Assembly: GCF_020991005.1 (NCBI RefSeq)
Contig: NZ_JAJLLW010000002.1
Coordinates: forward strand, 372,001-436,000
Source of the DNA: Halomonas sp. CUBES01
Lineage (GTDB): Bacteria > Pseudomonadota > Gammaproteobacteria > Pseudomonadales > Halomonadaceae
DNA: 64,000 nt
Direction of reading: 5' to 3'
The number at the start of each line of letters is the position of its first letter. Position 1 is the first letter of the stretch. The notes beneath the pieces are model-generated. The model saw only the letters and a program-made list of their open reading frames with translations. It had not been told where the DNA came from and ran no database searches. The translations under genes and the position numbers were made by a program. Positions 1 through 7,502 of this stretch are shown piece by piece.

Positions 1-1
1 A

Positions 2-649
2 GTGCCGCTCCCCGAGGACGTCCCGGCGGCCCGGGCGGTGCTGGCCGCCAACATGGAAACCGCCATCAACGGCGTCTGGGATGCCGAGCCAGTAATCGGC
101 GAGCGCATCAGCGTGATCGGCGCCGGCGTGGTGGGTGCGCTGGTGGCCTACCTATGCAGCCGGATTCCCGGCGTCGAAGTCCAGCTGGTGGATATCAACC
201 CTGACCGTGAAGCGCTGGCGAACCAACTGGGCGTTGCTTTCTGCTCGCCTGCGCAGGCAAATGACGATCAGGACTGTGTGATTCACGCCAGCGGTCATCC
301 GGAAGGCCTGCGCCAGGCGCTTGGCCTTGCGGGTAACGAGGGCCGTATTATCGAAATGAGCTGGTTTGGCGAAGGCGAGGTGGCGCTGCCGCTGGGCGGC
401 GCGTTTCATTCTCAGCGGCTGACCCTGCGCGCCAGCCAGGTCGGCCAGCTGCCCCCGAGGCTGCGTCCACGCTGGGACTACGCGCGACGGCTCGGCGTGG
501 CCCTGAGCCTGCTGGCCGATGAGCGTCTGGACGCACTGATCAGCGGCGAGAGCGACTTCGCAAGCCTGCCCGAACTGGCCCCGGAGCTGTTTTCACCGGG
601 CAGCACCGCGCTGTGTCATCGGCTACGCTATGCCGCTTCATCCCATTAA
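2..649 (+). CDS. Zinc-type alcohol dehydrogenase-like protein, C-terminal part (5' end outside window)
   Basis: The frame is open from the first bases and ends at TAA 647-649, so only the C-terminal 215 residues are visible. The Rossmann dinucleotide-binding fold is clear: a strand ending in the loop GAGVVGALVAY near residue 40, followed by VQLVDINPDREA, where the acidic residue after the second strand suits NAD(H). This matches the cofactor half of medium-chain (MDR) zinc alcohol or threonine dehydrogenases; the catalytic zinc domain would lie upstream. It is followed after 14 bases by the PTPS-like gene and is probably the first visible gene of the same operon. The substrate is unknown; from context it may oxidise or reduce a pyrimidine or pteridine side chain. 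Family call firm, role inferred. Confidence 0.8.
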   Translation: MPLPEDVPAARAVLAANMETAINGVWDAEPVIGERISVIGAGVVGALVAYLCSRIPGVEVQLVDINPDREALANQLGVAFCSPAQANDDQDCVIHASGHPEGLRQALGLAGNEGRIIEMSWFGEGEVALPLGGAFHSQRLTLRASQVGQLPPRLRPRWDYARRLGVALSLLADERLDALISGESDFASLPELAPELFSPGSTALCHRLRYAASSH

Positions 650-663
650 TGACAGGAGTGTCT

Positions 664-1062
664 ATGTACCGTTTATGCGTTCGTGACCACTTTATGATTG
701 CCCACAGCTTCAAGGGTGAGGTGTTCGGCCCGGCCCAGCGCACCCACGGTGCCACCTATGTGGTGGACGTGATCTTCCAGCGCCCGGAGCTGGACAGCGA
801 CGGACTGGTGATCGACATCGGCCTGGCCGGGGAAACTCTCAAGGCCGTGCTGGCGGGCTACAACTTCCAAAACCTGGACGAAGTGAGCGAGCTGGAGGGC
901 AAGAATACCACCACCGAATTCATGGCCAAGGTGATCTTCGACCAGCTTGCCGCCGCCATCAACGCCGGCGAAATGGGCACGACCGCCCGCGGGCTGACCC
1001 ACATGGAGGTCAAGCTGCACGAGTCGCACGTGGCCTGGGCAAGCTTTGAAGGCGCGCTATGA
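664..1062 (+). CDS. Divergent 6-pyruvoyl-tetrahydropterin synthase / QueD-like protein
   Basis: 132 residues from the ATG at 664, which has a good ribosome site (AGGAG) just upstream; longer in-frame starts run back into the dehydrogenase. The fold of PTPS/QueD is recognisable: AHSF near residue 14, THGATY near 28-32, the NTTTEFMAKVIFDQL helix, and KLHES near the C-terminus. Compared with E. coli QueD, the second His of the zinc HGH motif is Ala30, the catalytic Cys four residues before the first His is missing, and the LDHH catalytic His region reads YNFQN. The C-terminal Glu is kept. So it is a family member with an altered active site, probably not a standard PTPS or carboxy-tetrahydropterin synthase. 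Its stop overlaps the next start (ATGA). Confidence 0.85.
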   Translation: MYRLCVRDHFMIAHSFKGEVFGPAQRTHGATYVVDVIFQRPELDSDGLVIDIGLAGETLKAVLAGYNFQNLDEVSELEGKNTTTEFMAKVIFDQLAAAINAGEMGTTARGLTHMEVKLHESHVAWASFEGAL

Positions 1063-2990
1063 ACCAGCGTCTCAGCTTGATCGTTGCCGGTGATCCAGCC
1101 CAGCGCACCGGCGGCTATCTGTACGATGCCCAGATCGTCACCGCGCTGCGCGCGCAGGGCTGGGACATCGAGGTGGTCGGACTGGATGGCGCCTTCCCGG
1201 ATGCCGACGCCACCGCGCGCCAGGCGCTGGAAAACGCGCTGGCCGCCCAGCCCGACGGGGCGGCGGTGGTCATCGACGGCTTGGCCATGGGTGCCTTGCC
1301 CGATGTGGTGGCCGGGCATCGCGAGCGTCTTGCCCTCACGGGACTGCTGCATCACCCGCTGGGTGACGAGCTGGGCCTGGGTGCAGCCGACCAGCAGCGG
1401 CTTCATCGCAGCGAGCTGCACGCCCTGGCGGCGCTGCCGCGCATCATTGTCACCAGCCGGTTCACCGCCCGGCGCCTGTCAGTGCTGGCCGACGACTATG
1501 CCATTCCGCTCGGCGGCCGGATCAGCGTCATCGAACCCGGCGTTGCCAAGGCGCCGGTGAGCCCCGCGCCGCAGGCGGGGGAGCCACTGCGGCTGTTATG
1601 TGTGGCCACCCTGACGCCGCGCAAGGGCCAGGACGTGCTGGTGGAGGCGCTTGCCGGCCTTGAAGCCGGTGGCTGGCGCTGCGATTGCTATGGCGGCGCG
1701 CGGGACGCGGCGTTCACGCTCCGCGTGCAATATCTGATCGAATACCACGACCTCGAAGACAGCGTCACCCTGCACGGCGAGTGCGACAGCGACACCCTCG
1801 AAACCGCCTATCAGCGCGCCCACGCCCTGGTGCTGCCTTCCTGGTACGAAGGCTACGGCATGGTGGTCACCGAAGCGCTGGCCCATGGCCTGCCGGTGAT
1901 TACCACCACCGGCGGGGCGCTGCGCGATACCTTGCCCAAGGGTGCCGGACTGAGCGTGGAGCCCGGTGACATGGGCCAGCTTCAGGAGGCCCTGGCGCGC
2001 TTCTGCGCTGATGCCGATTTACGCACGGCATTGCGCGAAGGCGCCCTCAAGGCTCGGCAAACCCTCAACGACTGGCACGCGGCCGGAAAAGCCTTTGCCC
2101 GTGCGCTGACCGATCGCCCCGCGACGCTGGCGGCGGGCAGCCAGTTTGCAGCCTCGTGGCTTTCGCTGCGTGAAGCGGTGGATCGCGCCTCGCGCTCCCA
2201 GCGTCTGGCGAGCCTGGCCGGCGAGTGGCTGTCGACGCGTGCCGACGCCTATCGGCTGGTAGACCTGGGCTGCGGACGCGGCAGCAATGTCAACTATCTG
2301 GCGTCACGCTTGCCCGGCCCTCAGGCCTGGACCCTGGTTGATCATGACGCCGCGCTGCTCAAGGAAGCGCGTGCCCGGGTGATGACCCTGCGTGACGCCA
2401 GGGGGCATACCATCGTGGCCGATACCCTGGCCGCATCGCTTGCGCGCTTCGATCTGCCTGCCCTGGCCAGTGCGCACCTGGTTACCGCCTCGGCGCTGCT
2501 GGATCTGGTATCCCAGGCCTGGATCGACGCGCTGGTCGCGCACTGTGTGGCGCATCGTCAGGGACTGCTGATGGCGCTCAGCGTCACCGGCGAATGGCGG
2601 TTTATCGATCGTCAGCATCAGCCGGTGGAGGATCCAGAGGATGCCTGGGTACTGGAACTGTTTCGTGCCCATCAACAGCGCGACAAGGGCCTGGGCGATG
2701 CCCTGGGCGGTCGCGCCCACGCCGCGCTGGCGGCAGCGTTCAGTGCGGTCGGCTATCGTGTCGAGGAGGCCGAGACCCCCTGGCAGCTAGCCGCCGGCGA
2801 GCCCGACCATCAACCGTTGATGGCGTCGTTGATCGACGGCTGGGCGGCGGCGGCCCGCGAACATGCCCCCGACGCCGCCGGGCGGATCGACGACTGGCAG
2901 ATCCAGCGTCGTCAGGCCGTTGCCAGCGGTGAACTGGGTATCCGGGTGGGGCATCGTGACCTGCTGGCACTCCCTCAGGAAGCAGGGTAG
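1059..2990 (+). CDS. Bifunctional GT4 glycosyltransferase - SAM methyltransferase fusion
   Basis: 643 residues, translationally coupled to the PTPS-like gene by an ATGA overlap. Residues 1 to about 350 form a GT-B glycosyltransferase of family 4: VATLTPRKGQDVLVEAL marks the start of the nucleotide-sugar domain and the retaining EX7E motif sits near residues 264-272 (EGYGMVVTE), followed by GLPVITTTGGA. From about residue 375 there is a class I SAM-dependent methyltransferase, with motif I VDLGCGRGSN near residue 400 and the acidic ribose-binding loop LVDHD. The two activities are more often separate genes. In this cluster they would glycosylate and methylate a small molecule; the acceptor is unknown. 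Cytoplasmic, no signal peptide. Confidence 0.88.
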   Translation: MNQRLSLIVAGDPAQRTGGYLYDAQIVTALRAQGWDIEVVGLDGAFPDADATARQALENALAAQPDGAAVVIDGLAMGALPDVVAGHRERLALTGLLHHPLGDELGLGAADQQRLHRSELHALAALPRIIVTSRFTARRLSVLADDYAIPLGGRISVIEPGVAKAPVSPAPQAGEPLRLLCVATLTPRKGQDVLVEALAGLEAGGWRCDCYGGARDAAFTLRVQYLIEYHDLEDSVTLHGECDSDTLETAYQRAHALVLPSWYEGYGMVVTEALAHGLPVITTTGGALRDTLPKGAGLSVEPGDMGQLQEALARFCADADLRTALREGALKARQTLNDWHAAGKAFARALTDRPATLAAGSQFAASWLSLREAVDRASRSQRLASLAGEWLSTRADAYRLVDLGCGRGSNVNYLASRLPGPQAWTLVDHDAALLKEARARVMTLRDARGHTIVADTLAASLARFDLPALASAHLVTASALLDLVSQAWIDALVAHCVAHRQGLLMALSVTGEWRFIDRQHQPVEDPEDAWVLELFRAHQQRDKGLGDALGGRAHAALAAAFSAVGYRVEEAETPWQLAAGEPDHQPLMASLIDGWAAAAREHAPDAAGRIDDWQIQRRQAVASGELGIRVGHRDLLALPQEAG

Positions 2991-2994
2991 CGCT

Positions 2995-4827
2995 ATGGCG
3001 ATTGCTGCGTGGTGGCGCGCCCCCTGGCTGCGTCGGGTGGCGGTCAGCAGCGGGCTGCTGGGCGCCGTCGCGCTGTGGGTCGACCCCCAGGCGATCATGG
3101 CCCAGGTTCAGCGGCTATCGCCGGGCTGGGTGCTGGTGGCGCTATTGATCAGCGTGTTTCAGGTCATGCTGAGCGCCTGGCGCTGGCAGCTCACCGCCCG
3201 GCTGATCCAGGTGCCGATGCGCTTCAGCTATGCGCTGCGCGAGTATTATCTTGCCCTGCTGGTCAATCAGCTGTTGCCGGGTGGCGTGCTGGGTGACGCC
3301 GGGCGGGCCCATCGTCATGCCCGCCAGTCGGCGTCAACCGGTCGCGCGTGGCGCGCGGTAATCATCGAGCGCGTCTCGGGGCAGGTGGCGCTGGCGCTGT
3401 TTACCCTGATGGCGCTGCTGCTTTCGCCGCTATGGCACGCGGCGCTGGGCTGGACGGCATGGCTGGCCATCGGCGGGGCGGTCGCGCTGGCGGTGGGGGT
3501 GATGACGGTGGCACTGACGCTTGCGCGTCGCCGAGGCCCGTTGAGGCTGCCCGCCTGGTACCTGGCCGTCAGCCAGGATATCCAGCGCGGGCTGTTGAGC
3601 GCTGGGGTGTGGCCCCTTCAGCTGTTGTCGTCGCTTGCCATCGTGGCGAGCTACGGTGTGGTGATGGTCTGCGCGGCGCGGGCGATCGGCGTGGAACTGC
3701 CGGCGCTCAGCCTGTTGGCGCTTGCCCCGGTGGTGCTGCTTGCCATGCTGGTGCCGTTTTCGGTGGCCGGTTGGGGCGTGCGCGAAGGCGCCGCCGCCGG
3801 TATCTGGATGTGGGTGGGCTTACACGCCGCTCAGGGGGTAGCGGTGTCGCTGGCCTACGGCGTGGTGGTGCTGCTGGCCAGCTTGCCGGGGCTGTGGGTA
3901 GCCATTACGCGGCGTCATTCGGCGCTACCCCCGGAAAGCGGCCGGGCGCAACACGACATCGAACAGCGTGTCGTCTCCGCAGCGGAAGGTGCGCAGGGCC
4001 GGGCGCAGCGCACTGTCCAGCGTCTCGATCGGGGTCATCTGCAGGCCGGGGCGTCCGGAGCCGATGAGCAGCGGGGCGACCAGCAGGTGCAGCCGGTCGA
4101 CCACGCCCGCCTCGATAAACTGGGAGACGGTAATGCCGCCGCCTTCCACCAGAATACGCAGCAGCTGGCGCGCCTGGAGCAGGGCGATCACGTCGCTGGG
4201 TACAAACCGGCCATGGTGATCCAGCGGCAGCACGCAGCACTCCACCGACCCCGTAGCGGCGGCTCGGGCGGTATCCGGCCCCACCACATGCAGCGTGGGG
4301 GCGGCGGCGTCCTGAAACAGCTTGCGATCCATGGGCACCCGGCCGCGAGGGTCGAGCACTACCCGCGTCGGGTGGCGGCCGCTGACGTGGCGGACGGTCA
4401 ATTGCGGGTCATCGGCATCGGCCGTCCCCGCGCCGATCACCACCGCGTCGGCCAGCGCCCGCAGCCGGTGAAGGTGCACCAGGCTTTCCCGGCCGTTGAT
4501 GTAATGGGAATGGCCGCTTTGCGTCGCAATCCGGCCGTCAAGGCTCTGCCCCAGCTGCGCGATCACCCAGCCAGGCGTGGTCGCCAGGGGGGCGAGGCAA
4601 CGCACAGGCTCGCCGGCGTCCTCGACCAACCGTTCACCATCACTGGCGTGGCCTGCCAGCAGGCGCCGCCAGACATCGTCTTGAATGATATTCGTACGTT
4701 CCTTGGAGTCGGGCATGACGCCTCCGCGCTGAATCAACCGCTGCATCATGCGATGCACGGCGCCCCAGCGCAAGCGTCCCTCGCCCGTTACGCCAGTCAG
4801 CCAGGAGGCTTCTATGTATCACATTGA
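2995..4827 (+). CDS. Lysylphosphatidylglycerol-synthase-type membrane protein (AglD/UPF0104, flippase-like) with a long antisense-derived C-terminal reading frame
   Basis: Starts at ATG 2995, four bases after the preceding stop. Residues 1 to about 305 (to roughly base 3915) are the polytopic membrane domain found in MprF N-termini and AglD: several hydrophobic helices and the signature LLVNQLLPGGVLGDAGRAHR. Members move lipid-linked or small hydrophilic groups across the inner membrane, so this could export the cluster product. The usual protein is about 300-330 residues, but no stop occurs in this frame until 4825-4827, giving 610 residues. The extra half lies opposite the ribD-like gene and has no domain of its own. 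Either the protein really carries this tail or a stop has been lost; the true 3' end is uncertain. Confidence 0.72.
   Translation: MAIAAWWRAPWLRRVAVSSGLLGAVALWVDPQAIMAQVQRLSPGWVLVALLISVFQVMLSAWRWQLTARLIQVPMRFSYALREYYLALLVNQLLPGGVLGDAGRAHRHARQSASTGRAWRAVIIERVSGQVALALFTLMALLLSPLWHAALGWTAWLAIGGAVALAVGVMTVALTLARRRGPLRLPAWYLAVSQDIQRGLLSAGVWPLQLLSSLAIVASYGVVMVCAARAIGVELPALSLLALAPVVLLAMLVPFSVAGWGVREGAAAGIWMWVGLHAAQGVAVSLAYGVVVLLASLPGLWVAITRRHSALPPESGRAQHDIEQRVVSAAEGAQGRAQRTVQRLDRGHLQAGASGADEQRGDQQVQPVDHARLDKLGDGNAAAFHQNTQQLARLEQGDHVAGYKPAMVIQRQHAALHRPRSGGSGGIRPHHMQRGGGGVLKQLAIHGHPAARVEHYPRRVAAADVADGQLRVIGIGRPRADHHRVGQRPQPVKVHQAFPAVDVMGMAALRRNPAVKALPQLRDHPARRGRQGGEATHRLAGVLDQPFTITGVACQQAPPDIVLNDIRTFLGVGHDASALNQPLHHAMHGAPAQASLARYASQPGGFYVSH
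3925..4716 (-). CDS. RibD C-terminal-domain reductase (pyrimidine reductase family)
   Basis: 263 residues from the ATG at 4716, chosen for the GGAGG ribosome site directly upstream and because residues before it have no family similarity. The NADPH-dependent reductase half of RibD is recognised by AQLGQSLDGRIA, GAGTADADDPQLTVR, TRVVLDPRGRVP and the LVEGGG loop. The deaminase half of bifunctional RibD is absent. In archaeal and fungal riboflavin synthesis such single-domain reductases act on the non-deaminated ribosylamino-pyrimidine, converting the ribosyl to a ribityl chain, which would fit the GTP cyclohydrolase II product made next door. It is read from the strand opposite its cluster mates and lies wholly inside the antisense tail of the flippase-like frame. 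Confidence 0.88.
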   Translation of the reverse strand: MPDSKERTNIIQDDVWRRLLAGHASDGERLVEDAGEPVRCLAPLATTPGWVIAQLGQSLDGRIATQSGHSHYINGRESLVHLHRLRALADAVVIGAGTADADDPQLTVRHVSGRHPTRVVLDPRGRVPMDRKLFQDAAAPTLHVVGPDTARAAATGSVECCVLPLDHHGRFVPSDVIALLQARQLLRILVEGGGITVSQFIEAGVVDRLHLLVAPLLIGSGRPGLQMTPIETLDSALRPALRTFRCGDDTLFDVVLRPAAFRG

Positions 4828-5917
4828 ACGCGCCATTTTTGATATTAGACGGGGGCTTCCCGTGGTCATCCAGGCGGGAGACCAGCAGCTGTTGGTTCAA
4901 GCGCTGGAAGGCGGCGATTCGGTCAGCGACCTGACGGCGTTATCAGGGTCACGACCGTCGCTGGTGCTGACCCGCCACCGGCTGGATGCAATGGGCGTGT
5001 CGATAACCGCCGATGCCGCCTGCCTGCCGCTGGCCGCCCACATGGACGAGCGGGCGCTGCACGCGCTGGCCGTGGCCGAACAGGGCCAGGATGAGGCACC
5101 GGCCATGCTTAGCGGCCTGCAGCCAGCGGGCATGGGTGAGCGGGGGGCGGTGGCACTGATGCGCCGGGCATTGCTGATCCCTGCCGCGTTGATCGCCGAG
5201 GTGAGCGATAGCGCCGCCGAGGCGATTGCCCAGCGGCTGGCGAAAGGCGAACTGCTCGCGGTGGACGCCGTAGAAGCCGAAGCCTGCCTGGCAGGTGCGC
5301 CGGGCATGCTCAAGCGCGTCAGCGAGGCGCATATCCCGCTGGAAGACGCCGCCGACAGCCGCTTTGTGCTGTTCCGCGAACCGGATGGCCTGCGCGAGCA
5401 CGTCGCCGTGGTCATCGGTCGTCCCGAGGCGCACACCGATGCTGTGCCGCTGCGAATGCACTCGGCGTGTTTGACCGGCGACCTGTTTGGGAGCCTGCGC
5501 TGCGACTGCGGCGAACAGCTGCGCAATGCCGTCGCCGATATCGAGGCCATGGGCGGCGGCGTGCTGCTCTATCTTGCCCAGGAGGGGCGGGGCATCGGCC
5601 TGGCCAACAAGCTGCGCGCCTACACCCTGCAGGATGGCGGTCTGGATACGGTGGATGCCGACCAGGTGCTGGGCTTTGGGGACGACGAGCGCGATTATGC
5701 GGTGGCGGTGGACATGCTCCACGCGCTGGAAATCTCCCGAGTGCAGCTGCTGACCAATAACCCGTTGAAGATGCAGGCGCTACGCGAAGGCGGCATCGAG
5801 GTCGTGGCCCGTCAGGCGCTTTACGGGCGCTTGAACGACCACAACCATCGCTACCTCAATGCCAAGGCCACGCGGGCCGGGCATTTACTCGAGGACGTGT
5901 TGAGCAGCCAGCGCTAG
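4814..5917 (+). CDS. ribA: GTP cyclohydrolase II with degenerate DHBP-synthase-like N-terminal domain
   Basis: 367 residues from ATG 4814, six bases after an AGGAGG site. The C-terminal half is a complete GTP cyclohydrolase II: zinc cysteines at about 219, 230 and 232 (CLTGDLFGSLRCDC), YLAQEGRGIGLANKLRAY, and LLTNNPLKMQAL. It opens GTP to 2,5-diamino-6-ribosylamino-pyrimidinone phosphate, releasing formate and pyrophosphate. Residues 1 to about 170 resemble DHBP synthase (RibB) at the start (IERAIFDIRRGLPVVI) and near AVALMRRALLIPAALIAEV, but the acidic DREDEGD active-site loop is gone, so this half should not make DHBP. It is probably a second, pathway-specific RibA rather than the housekeeping one. 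It ends 3 bases from the convergent creatininase gene. Confidence 0.9.
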   Translation: MYHIERAIFDIRRGLPVVIQAGDQQLLVQALEGGDSVSDLTALSGSRPSLVLTRHRLDAMGVSITADAACLPLAAHMDERALHALAVAEQGQDEAPAMLSGLQPAGMGERGAVALMRRALLIPAALIAEVSDSAAEAIAQRLAKGELLAVDAVEAEACLAGAPGMLKRVSEAHIPLEDAADSRFVLFREPDGLREHVAVVIGRPEAHTDAVPLRMHSACLTGDLFGSLRCDCGEQLRNAVADIEAMGGGVLLYLAQEGRGIGLANKLRAYTLQDGGLDTVDADQVLGFGDDERDYAVAVDMLHALEISRVQLLTNNPLKMQALREGGIEVVARQALYGRLNDHNHRYLNAKATRAGHLLEDVLSSQR

Positions 5918-5920
5918 GCG

Positions 5921-6697
5921 CTAAGTTGCTTCAAGGCCGGGCAGCCGGGCGGTTTCGGCCACGACGCGGGCGAGCTGTCCGGCATAGTGAGCCACCAGGA
6001 GCTCGCCGATGTCCGCCGTTGCCTGGCGGGCATCGCCTGCTACGCCCTGTGCGCTTAAATCCTCCGCCAGCCAGGCGAACGCGGCGGCGCCTTCCGGTCC
6101 TACCAGCGCATCGCCGTGGGGCGCGATCGTCGACGGTGCCTGGTAGTCGTCCAGCTGAACGAGTTCGGGGGCGAGATGGCGCATCATGGCGGTTTCCAGC
6201 GCGCCGCCGTGCAGCCCCTTGCGCAGTTCCTCGGCGTCCATCGCACCTTCCAGCGGCGGCAGGCGGGTATAAGTGGCTTTGACCACCCGCATGCCATGAC
6301 GGCGGCGCAGCGTCAGCGCGGCCAGATCCATCACCGCCTTGTTACCGCCGTGGCTGTTGATCAACACCCAGCGACGAATCCCCGCGCGAGCCAGGCTATC
6401 GCCGTAGGCTTCCAGGGTGGCGATGGCCACCGGCGCGGGCAGGCTGAGCGTGCCGGGGAAGTTTGCGTGCTCGTCGCTGGCGCCCACGGCCATCGGCGGC
6501 AGGCAGACGACGTCGAGGCTTCGGTCCAGCGCTGACAGCATGGCCGTCTGCAGCCCTTCGCCAATGATCAGGTCGGTAGCCAACGGCAAATGGGTGCCGT
6601 GCTGTTCAATTGCGCCAAGCACCAGCACGGCCACTGGGTCGCGCTTGGCGACCTCGGTGATTTGCGGGGCGGTCAGCGTCTGCCAGTGGTGAATCAT
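5921..6697 (-). CDS. Creatininase-family amidohydrolase
   Basis: 258 residues from the ATG at 6697. Metal-binding and catalytic signatures of the creatininase fold are intact: EQHGTHLPLATD near residues 23-34, INSHGGNKA in the middle, and HGGALETAMM. The family includes creatinine amidohydrolase, mycofactocin MftE and the archaeal FAPy deformylase ArfB of the riboflavin pathway, so an amide- or formamide-cleaving step on a GTP-derived pyrimidine is a sensible hypothesis beside RibA and a RibD reductase. It lies 22 bases downstream of the FkbM gene on the same strand, so it may be transcribed from the opgGH promoter, while its 3' end meets ribA. Membership of either neighbourhood is possible; enzyme family is firm, substrate is not. 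Confidence 0.88.
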   Translation of the reverse strand: MIHHWQTLTAPQITEVAKRDPVAVLVLGAIEQHGTHLPLATDLIIGEGLQTAMLSALDRSLDVVCLPPMAVGASDEHANFPGTLSLPAPVAIATLEAYGDSLARAGIRRWVLINSHGGNKAVMDLAALTLRRRHGMRVVKATYTRLPPLEGAMDAEELRKGLHGGALETAMMRHLAPELVQLDDYQAPSTIAPHGDALVGPEGAAAFAWLAEDLSAQGVAGDARQATADIGELLVAHYAGQLARVVAETARLPGLEAT

Positions 6698-6719
6698 GAA
6701 GGGGCGTACCTGTTGGGGA

Positions 6720-7502
6720 TTAACGTGTCGTCGAGACGAGCGGGTGGTCGGAACGGCAGGCGTAAAGATCGCCGGACGGCAGCCCATCGGCGCCTTCGCT
6801 CAGCCACTGGGTCATGGCCTGGGCGGGCTGCCACTCGCGCCAGCGAAATTTTCGCTGCTCGCCCGCCACGGCATTGTAGCGATAATCGCCGAGACGGCTT
6901 AGCTGGCGAATGCATTCATGGCTGACCTCCAGCGCCCCCGCCACGAACTCCACCGACAGCGCCGGCACGGGGCAGCTTAGCCCGGCCAGCACCTCGGCTT
7001 CAAAACCTTCCACATCGATTTTGATGAAGCTGGGCTCGCCGTAGTCGCTGATCAACTGATCCAGGGTGGTAACGGGCACGCTCAGGCGTTGCTCCCAGCG
7101 CACCTCGCGAAATCCGGCATTGCGTTGACCGATCTGCTCGCGCCATTCGCTCGCCAGGGTGGAGAGCGTGGGGTTGCCGGTGCTGATGGCAATCTCGGCG
7201 ACCCCGGCCTGTGGCCCGGCGGCCAGTGGCAGCAGCGTTATATCGGCGGTCGTCACCATGCGCTTGAACCACTTGGCGAGCACCGGCTGGGGCTCGAGGG
7301 CGACCACCTGCGCGCCGAGCGCGTGAAAGGCGGCGCTGCGGTCGCCGAGATGGGCGCCGATATCAAACGCGGGTTTGCCGGATACGATGAACGGCTGGTA
7401 AAGCTGAATCAGCCCCCGCTGGCGGCCTGGCCGCCAGTAGATAAACAGCGAGCGGGCAAGCCCGCCCGCATGGCGCAGCCGTTGTGGCGTCCAATGCTGC
7501 AT
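6720..7502 (-). CDS. FkbM-family SAM-dependent methyltransferase
   Basis: 260 residues starting at ATG 7502, which overlaps the opgH stop as TGATG with AAGGAG upstream, so it is translationally coupled to opgH. FkbM-type motifs are present: VFDIGAHLGDRSAAF-like SAM loop (seen as FDIGAHLGDR), VVALEPQP, and FIKIDVEGFEAEVLAGL. FkbM enzymes usually O-methylate sugars, polyketides or similar acceptors. Because it is tied to the osmoregulated periplasmic glucan synthase, methylation of the glucan or of a related cell-surface sugar is an attractive guess, but nothing in the sequence fixes the acceptor. No signal peptide, so it would act in the cytoplasm. It is followed after 22 bases by the creatininase gene. 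Confidence 0.85.
   Translation of the reverse strand: MQHWTPQRLRHAGGLARSLFIYWRPGRQRGLIQLYQPFIVSGKPAFDIGAHLGDRSAAFHALGAQVVALEPQPVLAKWFKRMVTTADITLLPLAAGPQAGVAEIAISTGNPTLSTLASEWREQIGQRNAGFREVRWEQRLSVPVTTLDQLISDYGEPSFIKIDVEGFEAEVLAGLSCPVPALSVEFVAGALEVSHECIRQLSRLGDYRYNAVAGEQRKFRWREWQPAQAMTQWLSEGADGLPSGDLYACRSDHPLVSTTR

Noticed and set aside
152..409. Minus-strand open frame opposite the dehydrogenase
   Set aside because: No family resemblance and no ribosome site; the plus strand carries a clear Rossmann protein. Chance open frame in high-G+C DNA.
3348..4067. Plus-strand frame of 239 residues inside the flippase-like gene
   Set aside because: Gly/Ala/Arg-rich translation without hydrophobic helices; a frame shadow of the membrane protein.
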